Positions 6,813 to 14,660 of a stretch of 46,006 bases of DNA are shown piece by piece; positions within the stretch are counted from its first letter, which is position 1, and every line of letters starts with the position of its first letter. Location: assembly GCA_029239635.1 (NCBI GenBank), contig JARBUN010000007.1:1-46006 (forward strand), in the 5' to 3' direction. The translations under genes and the position numbers were made by a program. The notes under the pieces were generated by a model. It made no database searches, was not told where the DNA came from, and saw only the letters and a program-made list of their open reading frames with translations. This DNA is from Microbacterium sp. Lineage in GTDB: Bacteria; Actinomycetota; Actinomycetes; Actinomycetales; Microbacteriaceae.

Positions 6813-7817
6813 GTGCGTTACGCCCAGAGCGTCGCCGACCTCGTCGGCAACACCCCCCTCGTCCGCCTCTCCCGCGTGACCGACGGCATCGCCGCCACGG
6901 TCCTGGCGAAGATCGAGTACGTGAACCCCGGCGGGTCGGCGAAAGACCGCATCGCCGCCAACATCATCGACGCGGCGGAGCGTGACGGGCAGCTGCAGCC
7001 CGGTGGCGTGATCGTCGAGCCGACCAGCGGCAACACCGGTGTGGGCCTCGCGCTCGTCGCGCAGCAGCGCGGCTACCGGTGCGTCTTCGTCGTTCCCGAC
7101 AAGGTCGCCGAGGACAAGCGCGCGGTCCTGCGGGCGTACGGGGCCGAGGTCGTGGTGACCCCCACCAACGTCGAGCCCGACGATCCGAACTCCTACTACA
7201 GCGTGTCCGACCGGCTCGTCCGCGAGATCCCGGGCGCCTTCAAGCCCAACCAGTACGCCAACCCGAACGGCCCGCGCAGCCACTACGAGACCACCGGCCC
7301 CGAGATCTGGCGCGACACCGACGGCGCGCTGACGCACTTCGTCGCGGGCGTCGGCACCGGGGGCACGATCAGCGGCACCGGCCGGTACCTCCGCGAGGTC
7401 GCGGGCTCCGCCGTGCGGGTCGTCGGCGTCGACCCCGTCGGCTCGATCTACTCGGGCGGCGACATCCACGGGTACGACGTCGAGGGCGTCGGCGAGGACT
7501 TCTGGCCTCCCGCGTTCGACCCGACCGTCGTCGACGCGTACGAGCGCGTGTCCGACGCGGAGTCGTTCGCCATGACCCGCCGTCTCGCCCGTGAGGAGGG
7601 CCTGCTCGTCGGCGGCTCCAGCGGAATGGCCGTGGTCGGTGCCCTCCGTGTCGCGCGCGACCTCCCCGCCGACGCGGTCGTGGTCGTGGTGCTCCCCGAC
7701 CACGGGCGCGGCTACCTCAGCAAGATCTTCGACGACGAGTGGATGCGCGCGCACGGCTACGACGTCGAGCCCACGGCATCCCTCATCCCCACCCCCTCCG
7801 AGGAGCACTCCGCATGA
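6813..7817 (+). CDS. cbs: Cystathionine beta-synthase, short form without CBS regulatory domains
   Basis: 334 aa PLP enzyme of fold type II. K44 in NPGGSAKDRI binds PLP, the phosphate cup is GTGGTISGTG, and the substrate loop is PTSGNTGVG. The block GSIYSGGDIHGYDVEGVGED and the partner gene downstream favour cystathionine beta-synthase (homocysteine plus serine) over plain O-acetylserine sulfhydrylase, though the latter remains possible. Actinobacterial CBS proteins are often ~460 aa with two C-terminal CBS repeats; this one stops near residue 334, so SAM-type allosteric control through that module is absent. GTG 6813 has CAGGA eight bases upstream. It follows the Cys attenuator and overlaps the next gene by ATGA. 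Confidence 0.85.
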   Translation: MRYAQSVADLVGNTPLVRLSRVTDGIAATVLAKIEYVNPGGSAKDRIAANIIDAAERDGQLQPGGVIVEPTSGNTGVGLALVAQQRGYRCVFVVPDKVAEDKRAVLRAYGAEVVVTPTNVEPDDPNSYYSVSDRLVREIPGAFKPNQYANPNGPRSHYETTGPEIWRDTDGALTHFVAGVGTGGTISGTGRYLREVAGSAVRVVGVDPVGSIYSGGDIHGYDVEGVGEDFWPPAFDPTVVDAYERVSDAESFAMTRRLAREEGLLVGGSSGMAVVGALRVARDLPADAVVVVVLPDHGRGYLSKIFDDEWMRAHGYDVEPTASLIPTPSEEHSA

Positions 7818-8974
7818 GCACCCATGACGCCGCACGCGGCTTCGACAGCCTCGCCGTCCACGCGGGCCAGGCACCCGATGAGACCACCGGCGCGGTCATC
7901 CCGCCGATCCACGTCTCGACGACCTACGCGCAGGACGGCATCGGCGGCCTGCGCGGCGGCTACGAGTATGGCCGCAGCGGCAACCCCACCCGCACGGCGC
8001 TCGAGACGCAGATCGCCGCTCTCGAGGGAGGCGTCCGCGCCCTCTCGTTCGCCTCGGGTCTCGCGGGAGAGGACGCCCTGCTGCGCGCCGCCCTCGTTCC
8101 CGGCGACGAGGTGCTGCTCGGCAACGACGTCTACGGCGGCACCTACCGCCTGCTCGCGCGTGTCCTCGGTCCCTGGGGCGTGAAGCTGCGCGTCGTCGAC
8201 ATGAGCGACCTGGATGCCGTGGCCGCCGCGATCGAGGAGCGCGCGCCGAGAATGGTCTGGGTCGAGACCCCCAGCAACCCGATGCTGCGCATCACCGACA
8301 TCGCGGGACTCGCCCGCCTCGGCCACGCGGCCGGCGCGATCGTCGTCGTCGACAACACCTTCGCCTCGCCCGCGCTGCAGCGTCCGCTCTCGCTCGGCGC
8401 CGATGTCGTGGTGCACTCGGCGACGAAGTACCTCGGCGGCCACAGCGATGTCGTCGGCGGGGCGCTCGCCTTCGCCGACGCGGAGCTCGCCGAGAAGACG
8501 CAGTTCCTCCAGTTCGCCGCCGGCGCGGTGTCGGGACCGTTCGACGCCTACCTCACCACGCGCGGCATCAAGACGCTCGCCGTGCGCATGCAGCGTCACA
8601 GCTCGAACGCCCAGTCCGTCGCCGAGCACCTCGCCGGCCACGACCGCGTCGCGAAGGTCTACTACCCGGGTCTGCCCTCGCACCCCGGGCACGAGCTCGC
8701 CGCCCGTCAGATGAGCGGCTTCGGCGGCATCGTCTCGCTCGAGCTCGCCGACGGCGCCACGGCCCGCCGCTTCGCGGAGTCGACGCGCCTGTTCACGCTC
8801 GCGGAGTCGCTGGGTGGCGTGGAGTCGCTCGTGAACTACCCGGATGCCATGACCCACGCGTCCGTGCGCGGCACCGAGCTGGCCGTTCCCGACACCATCG
8901 TCCGCCTGTCGGTGGGCATCGAGTCGGTCGAGGACCTCGTGGCCGACGTCGATCAGGCGCTGGCTGCGCTCTGA
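7814..8974 (+). CDS. metB: Cystathionine gamma-synthase / gamma-lyase family PLP enzyme
   Basis: 386 aa, the normal length for the Cys/Met metabolism PLP family. The PLP lysine is K205 in HSATKYLGGHSD; the N-terminal YEYGRSGNPTRTALE and the 'VWVETPSNPMLRITDI' block are family signatures. It forms or cleaves cystathionine, so with the upstream enzyme it links homocysteine and cysteine. Synthase and lyase are hard to separate by sequence; I use metB because of the usual actinobacterial cbs-metB pairing. The start ATG overlaps the upstream stop, indicating translational coupling under the same Cys attenuator. A strong terminator follows. Confidence 0.88.
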   Translation: MSTHDAARGFDSLAVHAGQAPDETTGAVIPPIHVSTTYAQDGIGGLRGGYEYGRSGNPTRTALETQIAALEGGVRALSFASGLAGEDALLRAALVPGDEVLLGNDVYGGTYRLLARVLGPWGVKLRVVDMSDLDAVAAAIEERAPRMVWVETPSNPMLRITDIAGLARLGHAAGAIVVVDNTFASPALQRPLSLGADVVVHSATKYLGGHSDVVGGALAFADAELAEKTQFLQFAAGAVSGPFDAYLTTRGIKTLAVRMQRHSSNAQSVAEHLAGHDRVAKVYYPGLPSHPGHELAARQMSGFGGIVSLELADGATARRFAESTRLFTLAESLGGVESLVNYPDAMTHASVRGTELAVPDTIVRLSVGIESVEDLVADVDQALAAL

Positions 8975-8990
8975 CGCCCCGCATCCCGAG

Positions 8991-9037
8991 ATGAACGAAC
9001 CCGGCCTCCCGCAGAAGCGGGGGCCGGGTTCGTTCAT
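8991..9037. terminator. Long bidirectional hairpin between metB and the reductase gene
   Basis: A stem of about 19 bp (one G-U pair) built from ATGAACGAACCCGGCC and its exact complement, starting 16 bases after the metB stop and ending 18 bases before the stop of the convergent gene. Confidence 0.8.
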
Positions 9038-9055
9038 CTGCGCGAAGGACGCGGG

Positions 9056-9691
9056 TCAGCGCTCGGCGCGGCCCAGGTTCTGCGTCAGCTCGTCCGCGTT
9101 CTGGCGGACGACATAGGCCGGCTGGTCGCGCTCGACGCGCCAGCTCTCGCTGAGGGGGCCGACGTTGACGGTGTCGAAGCCGAACTCGTCGTAGATGCGG
9201 GTCACGAGGGCGACGGCCTCGTCCGAGTCGCTCGAGGTCGCGAGGGCGCGCCGGTTCTCGGTGCCGGCGGGAGCGCCGTCGGTCAGGATGTCGGCGGCCA
9301 TGATGTGGTTGAACGCCTTGACCACGTGCGACTCGGGCAGGTGCTCCTGCAGCATCTGCGAGGTGGTGGTCTTCTTCTCGTCAAGTTCCGCGAAGTGACC
9401 GTCGCGCTCGAAGTAGTAGTTGTTCGTGTCGAGCACGATCTTGCCGGCCAGGGGAGCGACCGGGACCGCCTGGTACGCCTTGAGGGGCACGGTGACGACG
9501 ACGAACTCGCCGACCTCCGCGGCATCCTGTGCCGTCGCCGCTCGCGCGTTGCCCCCGATCTCGGCGATGAGGTCGTCGAGGGTCTCGGGCCCGCGAGAAT
9601 TCGCGATCACGACGTCGTAGCCGTGCTGTGCGAAGCCCTTCGCGAGGGCCGAGCCGATGTGTCCTGCTCCGATGATTCCTACGGTTGTCAT
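9056..9691 (-). CDS. NADPH-dependent F420 reductase-like / NADP-binding oxidoreductase
   Basis: 211 aa. The N-terminal Rossmann motif VGIIGAGHIGSALAKG (G8-x-G10-x2-G13) and the central VVTVPLKAYQAVPVAPLAGK and 'VVKAFNHIMA' segments match the coenzyme-F420-dependent NADP oxidoreductase family, in which many actinobacterial members act on unidentified substrates. ATG 9691 was preferred to the GTG at 9724, which would add 11 residues before the Rossmann strand. A good minus-strand promoter, overlapped by a palindrome, lies about 70 bases upstream, so regulated expression is likely. Confidence 0.8.
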   Translation of the reverse strand: MTTVGIIGAGHIGSALAKGFAQHGYDVVIANSRGPETLDDLIAEIGGNARAATAQDAAEVGEFVVVTVPLKAYQAVPVAPLAGKIVLDTNNYYFERDGHFAELDEKKTTTSQMLQEHLPESHVVKAFNHIMAADILTDGAPAGTENRRALATSSDSDEAVALVTRIYDEFGFDTVNVGPLSESWRVERDQPAYVVRQNADELTQNLGRAER

Positions 9692-9760
9692 GTCCGGAGT
9701 CAACGGACCGCCGCGCCCCGACATTCCCTCGTCCGCGGGTTATTGTCATACGCGGTGCAA

Positions 9761-9790
9761 ATATCTAGCAGTTCGAGATATCGCTGTCAA
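9761..9790 (-). promoter_or_regulatory. Sigma-A promoter with overlapping palindromic operator
   Basis: On the minus strand TTGACA (9790-9785) is followed after exactly 17 bases by TAGATA (9767-9762). A palindrome with ATATCT/AGATAT outer arms spans 9761-9781, covering the -10 box and most of the spacer, as expected for a repressor site (MarR- or HxlR-like dimensions). It would drive the oxidoreductase gene at 9056-9691. Confidence 0.7.
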
Positions 9791-9830
9791 CGGGGCGAAT
9801 CGGTGCGGACGCGGCCGTTAGCGTCAGTGC

Positions 9831-9948
9831 TGTCGAACCCTCACGTGAGTGGTCGCGGACCGGTGTTCGGGTCACCGTCCCGCTGGACCTGTGAGGGCGA
9901 CGGCCCCCGGTGGACGCGGCTTCGGACACCGGGGGCCGCTTTCTTCTT
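9831..9948 (+). ncRNA. Structured leader or small RNA ending in an intrinsic terminator
   Basis: A TANNNT box (TAGCGT, 9819-9824) would start a transcript near 9831. The RNA can form a closing stem CCCTCAC (9838-9844) with GTGAGGG (9891-9897), enclosing a hairpin with arms 9855-9865 and 9873-9883 (2x2 internal loop, 7-base loop), and ends in the terminator at 9901-9948. No gene precedes the terminator on the plus strand, so it either attenuates the exporter gene at 9982 or ends a stand-alone small RNA. I could not match it to a known riboswitch class. Confidence 0.45.
9901..9948 (+). terminator. Intrinsic terminator upstream of the TauE/SafE gene
   Basis: Perfect 12-bp stem (CGGCCCCCGGTG / CACCGGGGGCCG, arms 9901-9912 and 9927-9938) followed by CTTTCTTCTT. 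The pyrimidine tract shows it acts in the plus direction, 34 bases before the exporter start. Confidence 0.75.
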
Positions 9949-9981
9949 CGGCGCGGGTCCGCGTGGAGAGCGGGGTCCGGG

Positions 9982-10797
9982 GTGCCAGACTTGTCCTTCG
10001 TGCACGCCGACACCCGCCCCTCGCGCTCCGTCCGCTTCTTCCTCGTCTGCATCGGCGTCGGCCTCCTCGCCGGCCTGATGTCGGGATTGTTCGGCGTCGG
10101 CGGAGGAACGGTCATCGTGCCGCTTCTCGTGCTGCTGCTCGGCTTCGACCAGCGCTTCGCCGCCGGAACCTCGCTCGCGGCGATCGTGCCGACCGCGACG
10201 GTCGGCGTCATCACGTACGCGGTGGACGGGCACGTGGCGTGGATCCCCGCGCTGATCCTCGCCGCCGGGGCCGTCATCGGTGCGCAGATCGGAACGTGGC
10301 TGCTCCCGAAGCTGTCGCAGACCGCGCTCCGCTGGGCTTTCGTCGCGTTCCTCCTCGCCGTCATCGTGAGCCTGTACTTCGTGATCCCCTCGCGTGATGC
10401 CGACCTCGTGCTCACCTGGATCACCGGGCCCGGGTTCGCCGTGCTCGGCGTGGTCACCGGCATCCTGGCCGGTCTCCTCGGGGTCGGGGGCGGCATCATC
10501 GTCGTCCCCGCGCTGCTGCTGCTGTTCGGCACGAGCGACCTGATCGCCAAGGGCACATCGTTGCTGATGATGATCCCGACCGCGATCTCGGGGACCGTGG
10601 GCAACCTCCGCCGATCCAACGTCGACCTCACCGCCGCGGCGTGCGTGGGGATCGCCGCGTGCGCGACGACGGCGCTCGGCGCGCAGATCGCGAAGGCCGT
10701 GGATCCGTTCGTGGCGAACGTGCTGTTCTCGATCTTCCTCGTGTTCATCGCGTCGCAGATGGCGGTCAAGGCGGTGCGCGGGCGCCACCAGCGCTGA
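9982..10797 (+). CDS. TauE/SafE-family sulfite/organosulfonate exporter
   Basis: 271 aa with about eight hydrophobic segments in two homologous halves: GLLAGLMSGLFGVGGGTVIV near the N-terminus and GILAGLLGVGGGIIVVPALL in the middle, the duplicated GxGGG signature of the family. Members move sulfite, sulfoacetate or other anions across the cytoplasmic membrane; the substrate is unknown here. GTG 9982 was chosen because it lies just after the intrinsic terminator and precedes the first membrane segment by about 20 residues; GGAGAG lies ~12 bases upstream. Control by the structured leader is possible. Confidence 0.82.
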   Translation: MPDLSFVHADTRPSRSVRFFLVCIGVGLLAGLMSGLFGVGGGTVIVPLLVLLLGFDQRFAAGTSLAAIVPTATVGVITYAVDGHVAWIPALILAAGAVIGAQIGTWLLPKLSQTALRWAFVAFLLAVIVSLYFVIPSRDADLVLTWITGPGFAVLGVVTGILAGLLGVGGGIIVVPALLLLFGTSDLIAKGTSLLMMIPTAISGTVGNLRRSNVDLTAAACVGIAACATTALGAQIAKAVDPFVANVLFSIFLVFIASQMAVKAVRGRHQR

Positions 10798-10877
10798 CCG
10801 CCCGCCGGCACGCGCGCTCGCATCCGCGGGAGCGGAACCCTCGACGTCCGCGACCGGGCCCGACGGACCGCCCGCCG

Positions 10878-10883
10878 TAGACT
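10878..10883 (+). promoter_or_regulatory. -10 box for the leaderless HadA-like/murB operon
   Basis: TAGACT followed by six bases and the GTG at 10890; no ribosome site fits between, so the mRNA is probably leaderless. Confidence 0.6.
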
Positions 10884-10889
10884 GGACCC

Positions 10890-11339
10890 GTGCCCGTGAA
10901 TCCTGAACTGGTCGGCCGTGTGTTCCCGCCGACCGCGCCGTACCTGGTCGGCCGCGAGAAGGTGCGCGAGTTCGCCCGCGCCGTCTTCGCCGACGCCCCG
11001 CAGCACGTCGACCCCGAGGCCGCGCGCGCTCTCGGATACGCCGACGTCGTCGCCCCGCCGACGTTCGCCATGGTGGTGCAGGACCTCACGCTCCAGCAGC
11101 TGCTCGGCGACCCCGAGTCCGGCATCGAACTGTCGCGTCTCGTGCACGCGGAGCAGCGCTTCCGTTACACCCGCCCGATCGTCGCGGGCGACGAGCTCGT
11201 CGCGACGCTCTCGGTGACCGGCATCCGGTCGATGGGCGGGAACGCCATGATCACCAGCGAAGCCGAGATCGTGGATGCCGACGGCGCCCACGTCGTGACC
11301 ACGACCAGCATTCTTCTGGCGGGGGAGGCCGGCGCATGA
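10890..11339 (+). CDS. HadA-like MaoC N-terminal (FAS1-like dehydratase) protein
   Basis: 149 aa hotdog protein with the pattern of the non-catalytic MaoC N-terminal half: 'FARAVFADAPQHVDPEAARA' near residues 28-50, then VVAPPTFAMVV, and FRYTRPIVAGDELVATLSV. It overlaps the next gene, which carries the catalytic hotdog, so the two probably form a HadAB-like heterodimeric (R)-specific hydratase/dehydratase acting on beta-hydroxyacyl thioesters in fatty acid metabolism. The pair lies before murB, an arrangement I recall from other actinobacteria. The start GTG lies six bases after a -10 box. Confidence 0.82.
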   Translation: MPVNPELVGRVFPPTAPYLVGREKVREFARAVFADAPQHVDPEAARALGYADVVAPPTFAMVVQDLTLQQLLGDPESGIELSRLVHAEQRFRYTRPIVAGDELVATLSVTGIRSMGGNAMITSEAEIVDADGAHVVTTTSILLAGEAGA

Positions 11340-11740
11340 GCACGTTCACCGTGGGCGAGGTCATCGCCGAACGCTCCGTCCACCTGACGCGCGAATCCCT
11401 CGTGCGCTACGCGGGGGCCTCCGGCGACTTCAACCCGATCCACTACCGCGACGACGTCGCCGCCGCGGTCGGTCTTCCCGGTGTGCTCGCGCACGGCATG
11501 CTCACGATGGGCATCGCCGTGGGCACGCTCGCCGAGGCGATCGGCGACTCCGGCCGCATCGCCGAGTACGGGGTGCGCTTCACGCGTCCCGTCGTCGTCG
11601 ATCCCGAGACCGGAGCCGACCTGCACATCAGCGCCAAGGTCGGCGCCGTCGACGACGAGACCGCGCGCATCGATCTCACCGTGACCTTCGCCGAAACCAC
11701 CGTGCTCGGCAAGGCGCAGGTGCGGGTGCGGCTCGCCTGA
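11336..11740 (+). CDS. MaoC-family dehydratase (HadB-like catalytic subunit)
   Basis: 134 aa. The hydratase-2 motif is complete: D31 and H36 in GDFNPIHYRDDVAA, followed by LPGVLAHGMLTMG. This is the active-site-bearing hotdog that dehydrates or hydrates 3-hydroxyacyl-thioesters. It starts with ATGA overlapping the HadA-like gene and ends overlapping the murB start by one base, so all three are translationally coupled. Confidence 0.87.
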   Translation: MSTFTVGEVIAERSVHLTRESLVRYAGASGDFNPIHYRDDVAAAVGLPGVLAHGMLTMGIAVGTLAEAIGDSGRIAEYGVRFTRPVVVDPETGADLHISAKVGAVDDETARIDLTVTFAETTVLGKAQVRVRLA

Positions 11741-12876
11741 TGCCCGAGGTCGCTCCGATCCCGCTGTCGCAGCTGACGACACTGCGCACCGGCGGTGAGC
11801 CCGCCCGTCTCATCGAGGCGCTGACGGCCGACGAGCTGGTCGCGGCGCTGCACGAGGTCTGGGCCGACGGCGACGAGTGGTTCGTCCTCGGCGGCGGATC
11901 GAACCTCTTCGTCGGCGATGAGCCCTTCGAGGGCACGGTGATCCGCGTGCGCACGACCGGAATCGAGGAGCTTCCCGGCTCGCGGCCCGGCACGGTGCGC
12001 CTCCGGGTGCAGGCCGGTCACGACTGGGACGCCCTCGTCGCCGAGACGGTCGAGCGCGGGCTCGCCGGGATCGAGGCGATGTCGGGCATCCCCGGCACGG
12101 TGGGGGCCGCCCCCGTGCAGAACGTCGGAGCGTACGGCCAGGAGATCGTGCAGACGCTCGTCGAGGTGGAGCTGATCGACGAGGCGACCGGCGACGTCTC
12201 GGTCGTCCCCGCCGCGGAGCTCGGCCTGGGCTTCCGCACCTCCGTGCTCAAACAGCACTACGGCTCGATCCCCGACCGCTCGGCCGTGATCCTCTCGGTC
12301 ACCCTCGAGCTCGAGCACGTCGGGCCGGGGGAGCGCCCCATCGCGGGCGACCAGCTGCGCGGGGCGCTGGGACTGGATGCCGATGACGCGGTGTCGCTGC
12401 GCTGGATCCGCGACCACGTGCTCGCGACCCGCGCCCGCAAGGGCATGGTGCTCGACGCCGAAGACCCCGACACCTGGAGCGCGGGCTCGTTCTTCCAGAA
12501 CGCGATCGTCAGCGCGGCCTTCGCCCGCACCCTTCCCGAGGCGTGTCCGAAGTGGCCGATGGCGCCGATCCTCGACCCGGTGACCGTGATCCCGTTGGCC
12601 GCGTTCGACGGCATCCTGCCCCCGCCCCCGGTGGAGCGGCACGAGGTCAAGGTGAGCGCCGCGTGGCTGATCGAGAACGCCGGGCTTCGCCGCGGTTTCC
12701 GCTTCCCGCGCTCGCGCGCCGGACTGTCGACGAAGCACACGCTCGCGCTGACCAACCGCGGTGAGGCGACAGCGGCCGAGATCGCCGAGCTCGCCCGCTT
12801 CGTGCAGAACCGCGTGCACTCCGAGTTCGGCCTTGTTCTGCAGCCCGAGCCGGTCCTGGTGAACGTCGAGCTGTAG
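11740..12876 (+). CDS. murB: UDP-N-acetylenolpyruvoylglucosamine reductase (MurB)
   Basis: 378 aa flavoenzyme that makes UDP-MurNAc, an early cytoplasmic step of peptidoglycan synthesis. FAD-binding signatures are present in order: TTLRTGGEPARL, WFVLGGGSNLFVGDE, and MSGIPGTVGAAPVQNVGAYG. The catalytic Ser lies in AGSFFQNAIV and the C-terminal Glu in HSEFGLVLQPEP. The AWLIENAGLRRGF and STKHTLALTNRG blocks confirm the family. Length is normal. The ATG shares a base with the upstream stop. A perfect 14-bp hairpin separates it from the convergent aminotransferase. Confidence 0.95.
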   Translation: MPEVAPIPLSQLTTLRTGGEPARLIEALTADELVAALHEVWADGDEWFVLGGGSNLFVGDEPFEGTVIRVRTTGIEELPGSRPGTVRLRVQAGHDWDALVAETVERGLAGIEAMSGIPGTVGAAPVQNVGAYGQEIVQTLVEVELIDEATGDVSVVPAAELGLGFRTSVLKQHYGSIPDRSAVILSVTLELEHVGPGERPIAGDQLRGALGLDADDAVSLRWIRDHVLATRARKGMVLDAEDPDTWSAGSFFQNAIVSAAFARTLPEACPKWPMAPILDPVTVIPLAAFDGILPPPPVERHEVKVSAAWLIENAGLRRGFRFPRSRAGLSTKHTLALTNRGEATAAEIAELARFVQNRVHSEFGLVLQPEPVLVNVEL

Positions 12877-12944
12877 CCCTCGACGCGCACCCGGGGTGTG
12901 CCGTCGGGCGGGACGGCGGGGAACTTCGCGGGACGGCAGACGAA

Positions 12945-12984
12945 CGGCGGTGCCGGTCACCCCGAGGGGCGACCGGCACCGCCG
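12945..12984. terminator. Bidirectional hairpin between murB and the aminotransferase gene
   Basis: Perfect 14-bp stem (12945-12958 with 12971-12984) around a 12-base loop, 10 bases before the stop of the convergent gene. Confidence 0.75.
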
Positions 12985-12994
12985 GGAACGACGC

Positions 12995-14194
12995 TCAGGC
13001 GAACAGGCGCTGGAGGCGCTGGACGCCCTCGAGCAGCTGGTCGTCGCCCAGGGCGTACGACAGGCGCAGGTAGCCGCTCGGGCCGAAGGCCTCGCCGGGG
13101 ACGACGGCGACCTCGGCCTTCTCGAGGATGAGGTCGGCGAGCTCGAGCGACGTGGTGGGTGTCACGCCGTCCCACTCGCGGTTCAGCAGGCCCTGCACGT
13201 CGGGGTAGACGTAGAACGCCCCGAGCGGGTTGGGCACCTCGACGCCGTCGATCTTCGACAGCTCCGACACGATCAGCTGCCGGCGGCGGTCGAACGCGAG
13301 ACGGAACTGCTCGGCCTCGTCCTGCGGGCCGTTCAGCGCTGCAGCGGCGGCGATCTGGGCGACGTTGTTGACGTTGCTCGACAGGTGCGACTGCAGGTTG
13401 CCGGCGAGCTTCATGGCATCCGCCGGTCCCACCATCCAGCCCACGCGCCATCCGGTCATGGCGTAGGTCTTCGCGACGCCGTTGACGAGGATGGTCTGCT
13501 CGGCGAGCTCGGGGACGGCCTCGACGATCGAGACGGCGCGCACGCCCTCGTAGGTGAGGTTCTGGTAGATCTCGTCCGTGATGACCCAGATGCCGTGTTC
13601 GAGGGCCCAGCGGCCGATCTCGGCGGTCTCCTCGGGGGTGTACACCGAGCCGGTGGGGTTCGAGGGCGAGACGAAGACGAGCACCGTGGTCTTGTCGGTG
13701 CGGGCGGCCTCGAGCTGGGCGACGGTGACCTTGTAGTCCTGGTCGGCACCGGCGAAGACCTCGACGGGGGTGCCGTCGGCCAGCGCGATGGCCTCGGGGT
13801 ACGTCGTCCAGTACGGGGCGGGGAGCAGCACCTCGTCGCCGGGGTTCACCACGGTCTGGAACGCCTGGTACACCGACTGCTTGCCGCCGTTGGTCACGAT
13901 GACCTGCGACGGCGCCACCTCGAGGCCCGAGTCGCGCAGCGTCTTGGCCGCGATCGCCTCGCGCAGCACGGGAAGGCCGGCGGCGGGCGTGTAGCGGTAG
14001 TTCTTGGGGTTCTGCAGCGCCTCGGCGGCGGCATCCACGATGAACGAGGGCGTCGCGAAATCCGGCTCGCCCGCGGCGTACGAGATGACCGGTCGGCCGG
14101 CGGCCTGGAGGGCCTTGGCCTTGGCGTCGACCTTGAGGGTCGCGGACTCGGCGATGGCGGAGAGCTTGCGGGAGAGCGGGGCGCGGGAAGTCAC
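12995..14194 (-). CDS. aspC: Aspartate aminotransferase (class I, subgroup Ib)
   Basis: 399 aa fold-type I PLP enzyme. The PLP lysine is K242 in [35 protein letters not shown] and the C-terminal 'YLRLSYAL' arginine block (substrate carboxylate) are family hallmarks. It transfers the amino group between aspartate and 2-oxoglutarate in the cytoplasm. Many actinobacteria keep this gene beside murB, supporting the call. GTG 14194 follows TAGGCT by seven bases, so translation is probably leaderless. Confidence 0.92.
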   Translation of the reverse strand: MTSRAPLSRKLSAIAESATLKVDAKAKALQAAGRPVISYAAGEPDFATPSFIVDAAAEALQNPKNYRYTPAAGLPVLREAIAAKTLRDSGLEVAPSQVIVTNGGKQSVYQAFQTVVNPGDEVLLPAPYWTTYPEAIALADGTPVEVFAGADQDYKVTVAQLEAARTDKTTVLVFVSPSNPTGSVYTPEETAEIGRWALEHGIWVITDEIYQNLTYEGVRAVSIVEAVPELAEQTILVNGVAKTYAMTGWRVGWMVGPADAMKLAGNLQSHLSSNVNNVAQIAAAAALNGPQDEAEQFRLAFDRRRQLIVSELSKIDGVEVPNPLGAFYVYPDVQGLLNREWDGVTPTTSLELADLILEKAEVAVVPGEAFGPSGYLRLSYALGDDQLLEGVQRLQRLFA

Positions 14195-14201
14195 GATTCC
14201 G

Positions 14202-14207
14202 AGCCTA
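14202..14207 (-). promoter_or_regulatory. -10 box for leaderless aspC
   Basis: TAGGCT on the minus strand, seven bases before GTG 14194. Confidence 0.6.
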
Positions 14208-14251
14208 GTGTTTCCGCGCTTTCGCGCCGAGGGTCATGTCGCCGACGGGCC

Positions 14252-14569
14252 TCAGGACGGCATCAGGATCAGCACGGCCGGCGCGAGCATCAGGATGCCG
14301 AGCCCCAGCGCCACGATCGACCACGCTCGCCTGCCCGCTCGGCGTGCCGCGACGATCAGACCGATCACGGACAGCACGATGACGATCACCCCGTCGACGA
14401 ACAGCAACGGCAGCAGGATGATGCCCATCCACCAGATCGCGTTCATCTCGGGGATGAGCCCCACGAGGAAGACGAAGAGCGTCGGCACGAGGAGGACGGC
14501 GGACAGGACCACGGCGACGATGCCGAGGACGTCCGCGGGGCGCCGCGGTGAGAGGGGGGCACGGGTCAT
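14252..14569 (-). CDS. Small membrane protein of unknown function
   Basis: 105 aa with three hydrophobic segments (about residues 13-38, 45-71 and 82-103) and short Arg-rich loops (RRAGRRAW). No catalytic motif or recognised family. ATG 14569 stands six bases after TACGGT on the minus strand, which supports a leaderless transcript and the start. It lies between aspC and the divergent channel gene. Confidence 0.75.
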   Translation of the reverse strand: MTRAPLSPRRPADVLGIVAVVLSAVLLVPTLFVFLVGLIPEMNAIWWMGIILLPLLFVDGVIVIVLSVIGLIVAARRAGRRAWSIVALGLGILMLAPAVLILMPS

Positions 14570-14575
14570 GCGGTC

Positions 14576-14581
14576 ACCGTA
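14576..14581 (-). promoter_or_regulatory. -10 box for the leaderless small membrane protein gene
   Basis: TACGGT on the minus strand, six bases before ATG 14569. Confidence 0.55.
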
Positions 14582-14648
14582 GCGCGCGCACCGCGCCGGC
14601 TGCGCGGAAAGCGCGCGACGGCGTCACGAGACGGTTACACGGGTCCGT

Positions 14649-14654
14649 TACCGT
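14649..14654 (+). promoter_or_regulatory. -10 box for the leaderless CLC-type channel gene
   Basis: TACCGT, six bases before GTG 14661. Confidence 0.55.
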
Positions 14655-14660
14655 GGCGAG

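Noticed and set aside
9845..9980. Possible leader peptide before the TauE/SafE gene
   Set aside because: The frame does not stop within the leader and has no run of regulatory codons; an RNA structure is better supported.
14205..14432. Short minus-strand ORF overlapping the small membrane protein
   Set aside because: Out-of-frame shadow; the 14252-14569 frame has three hydrophobic segments and a good leaderless promoter.
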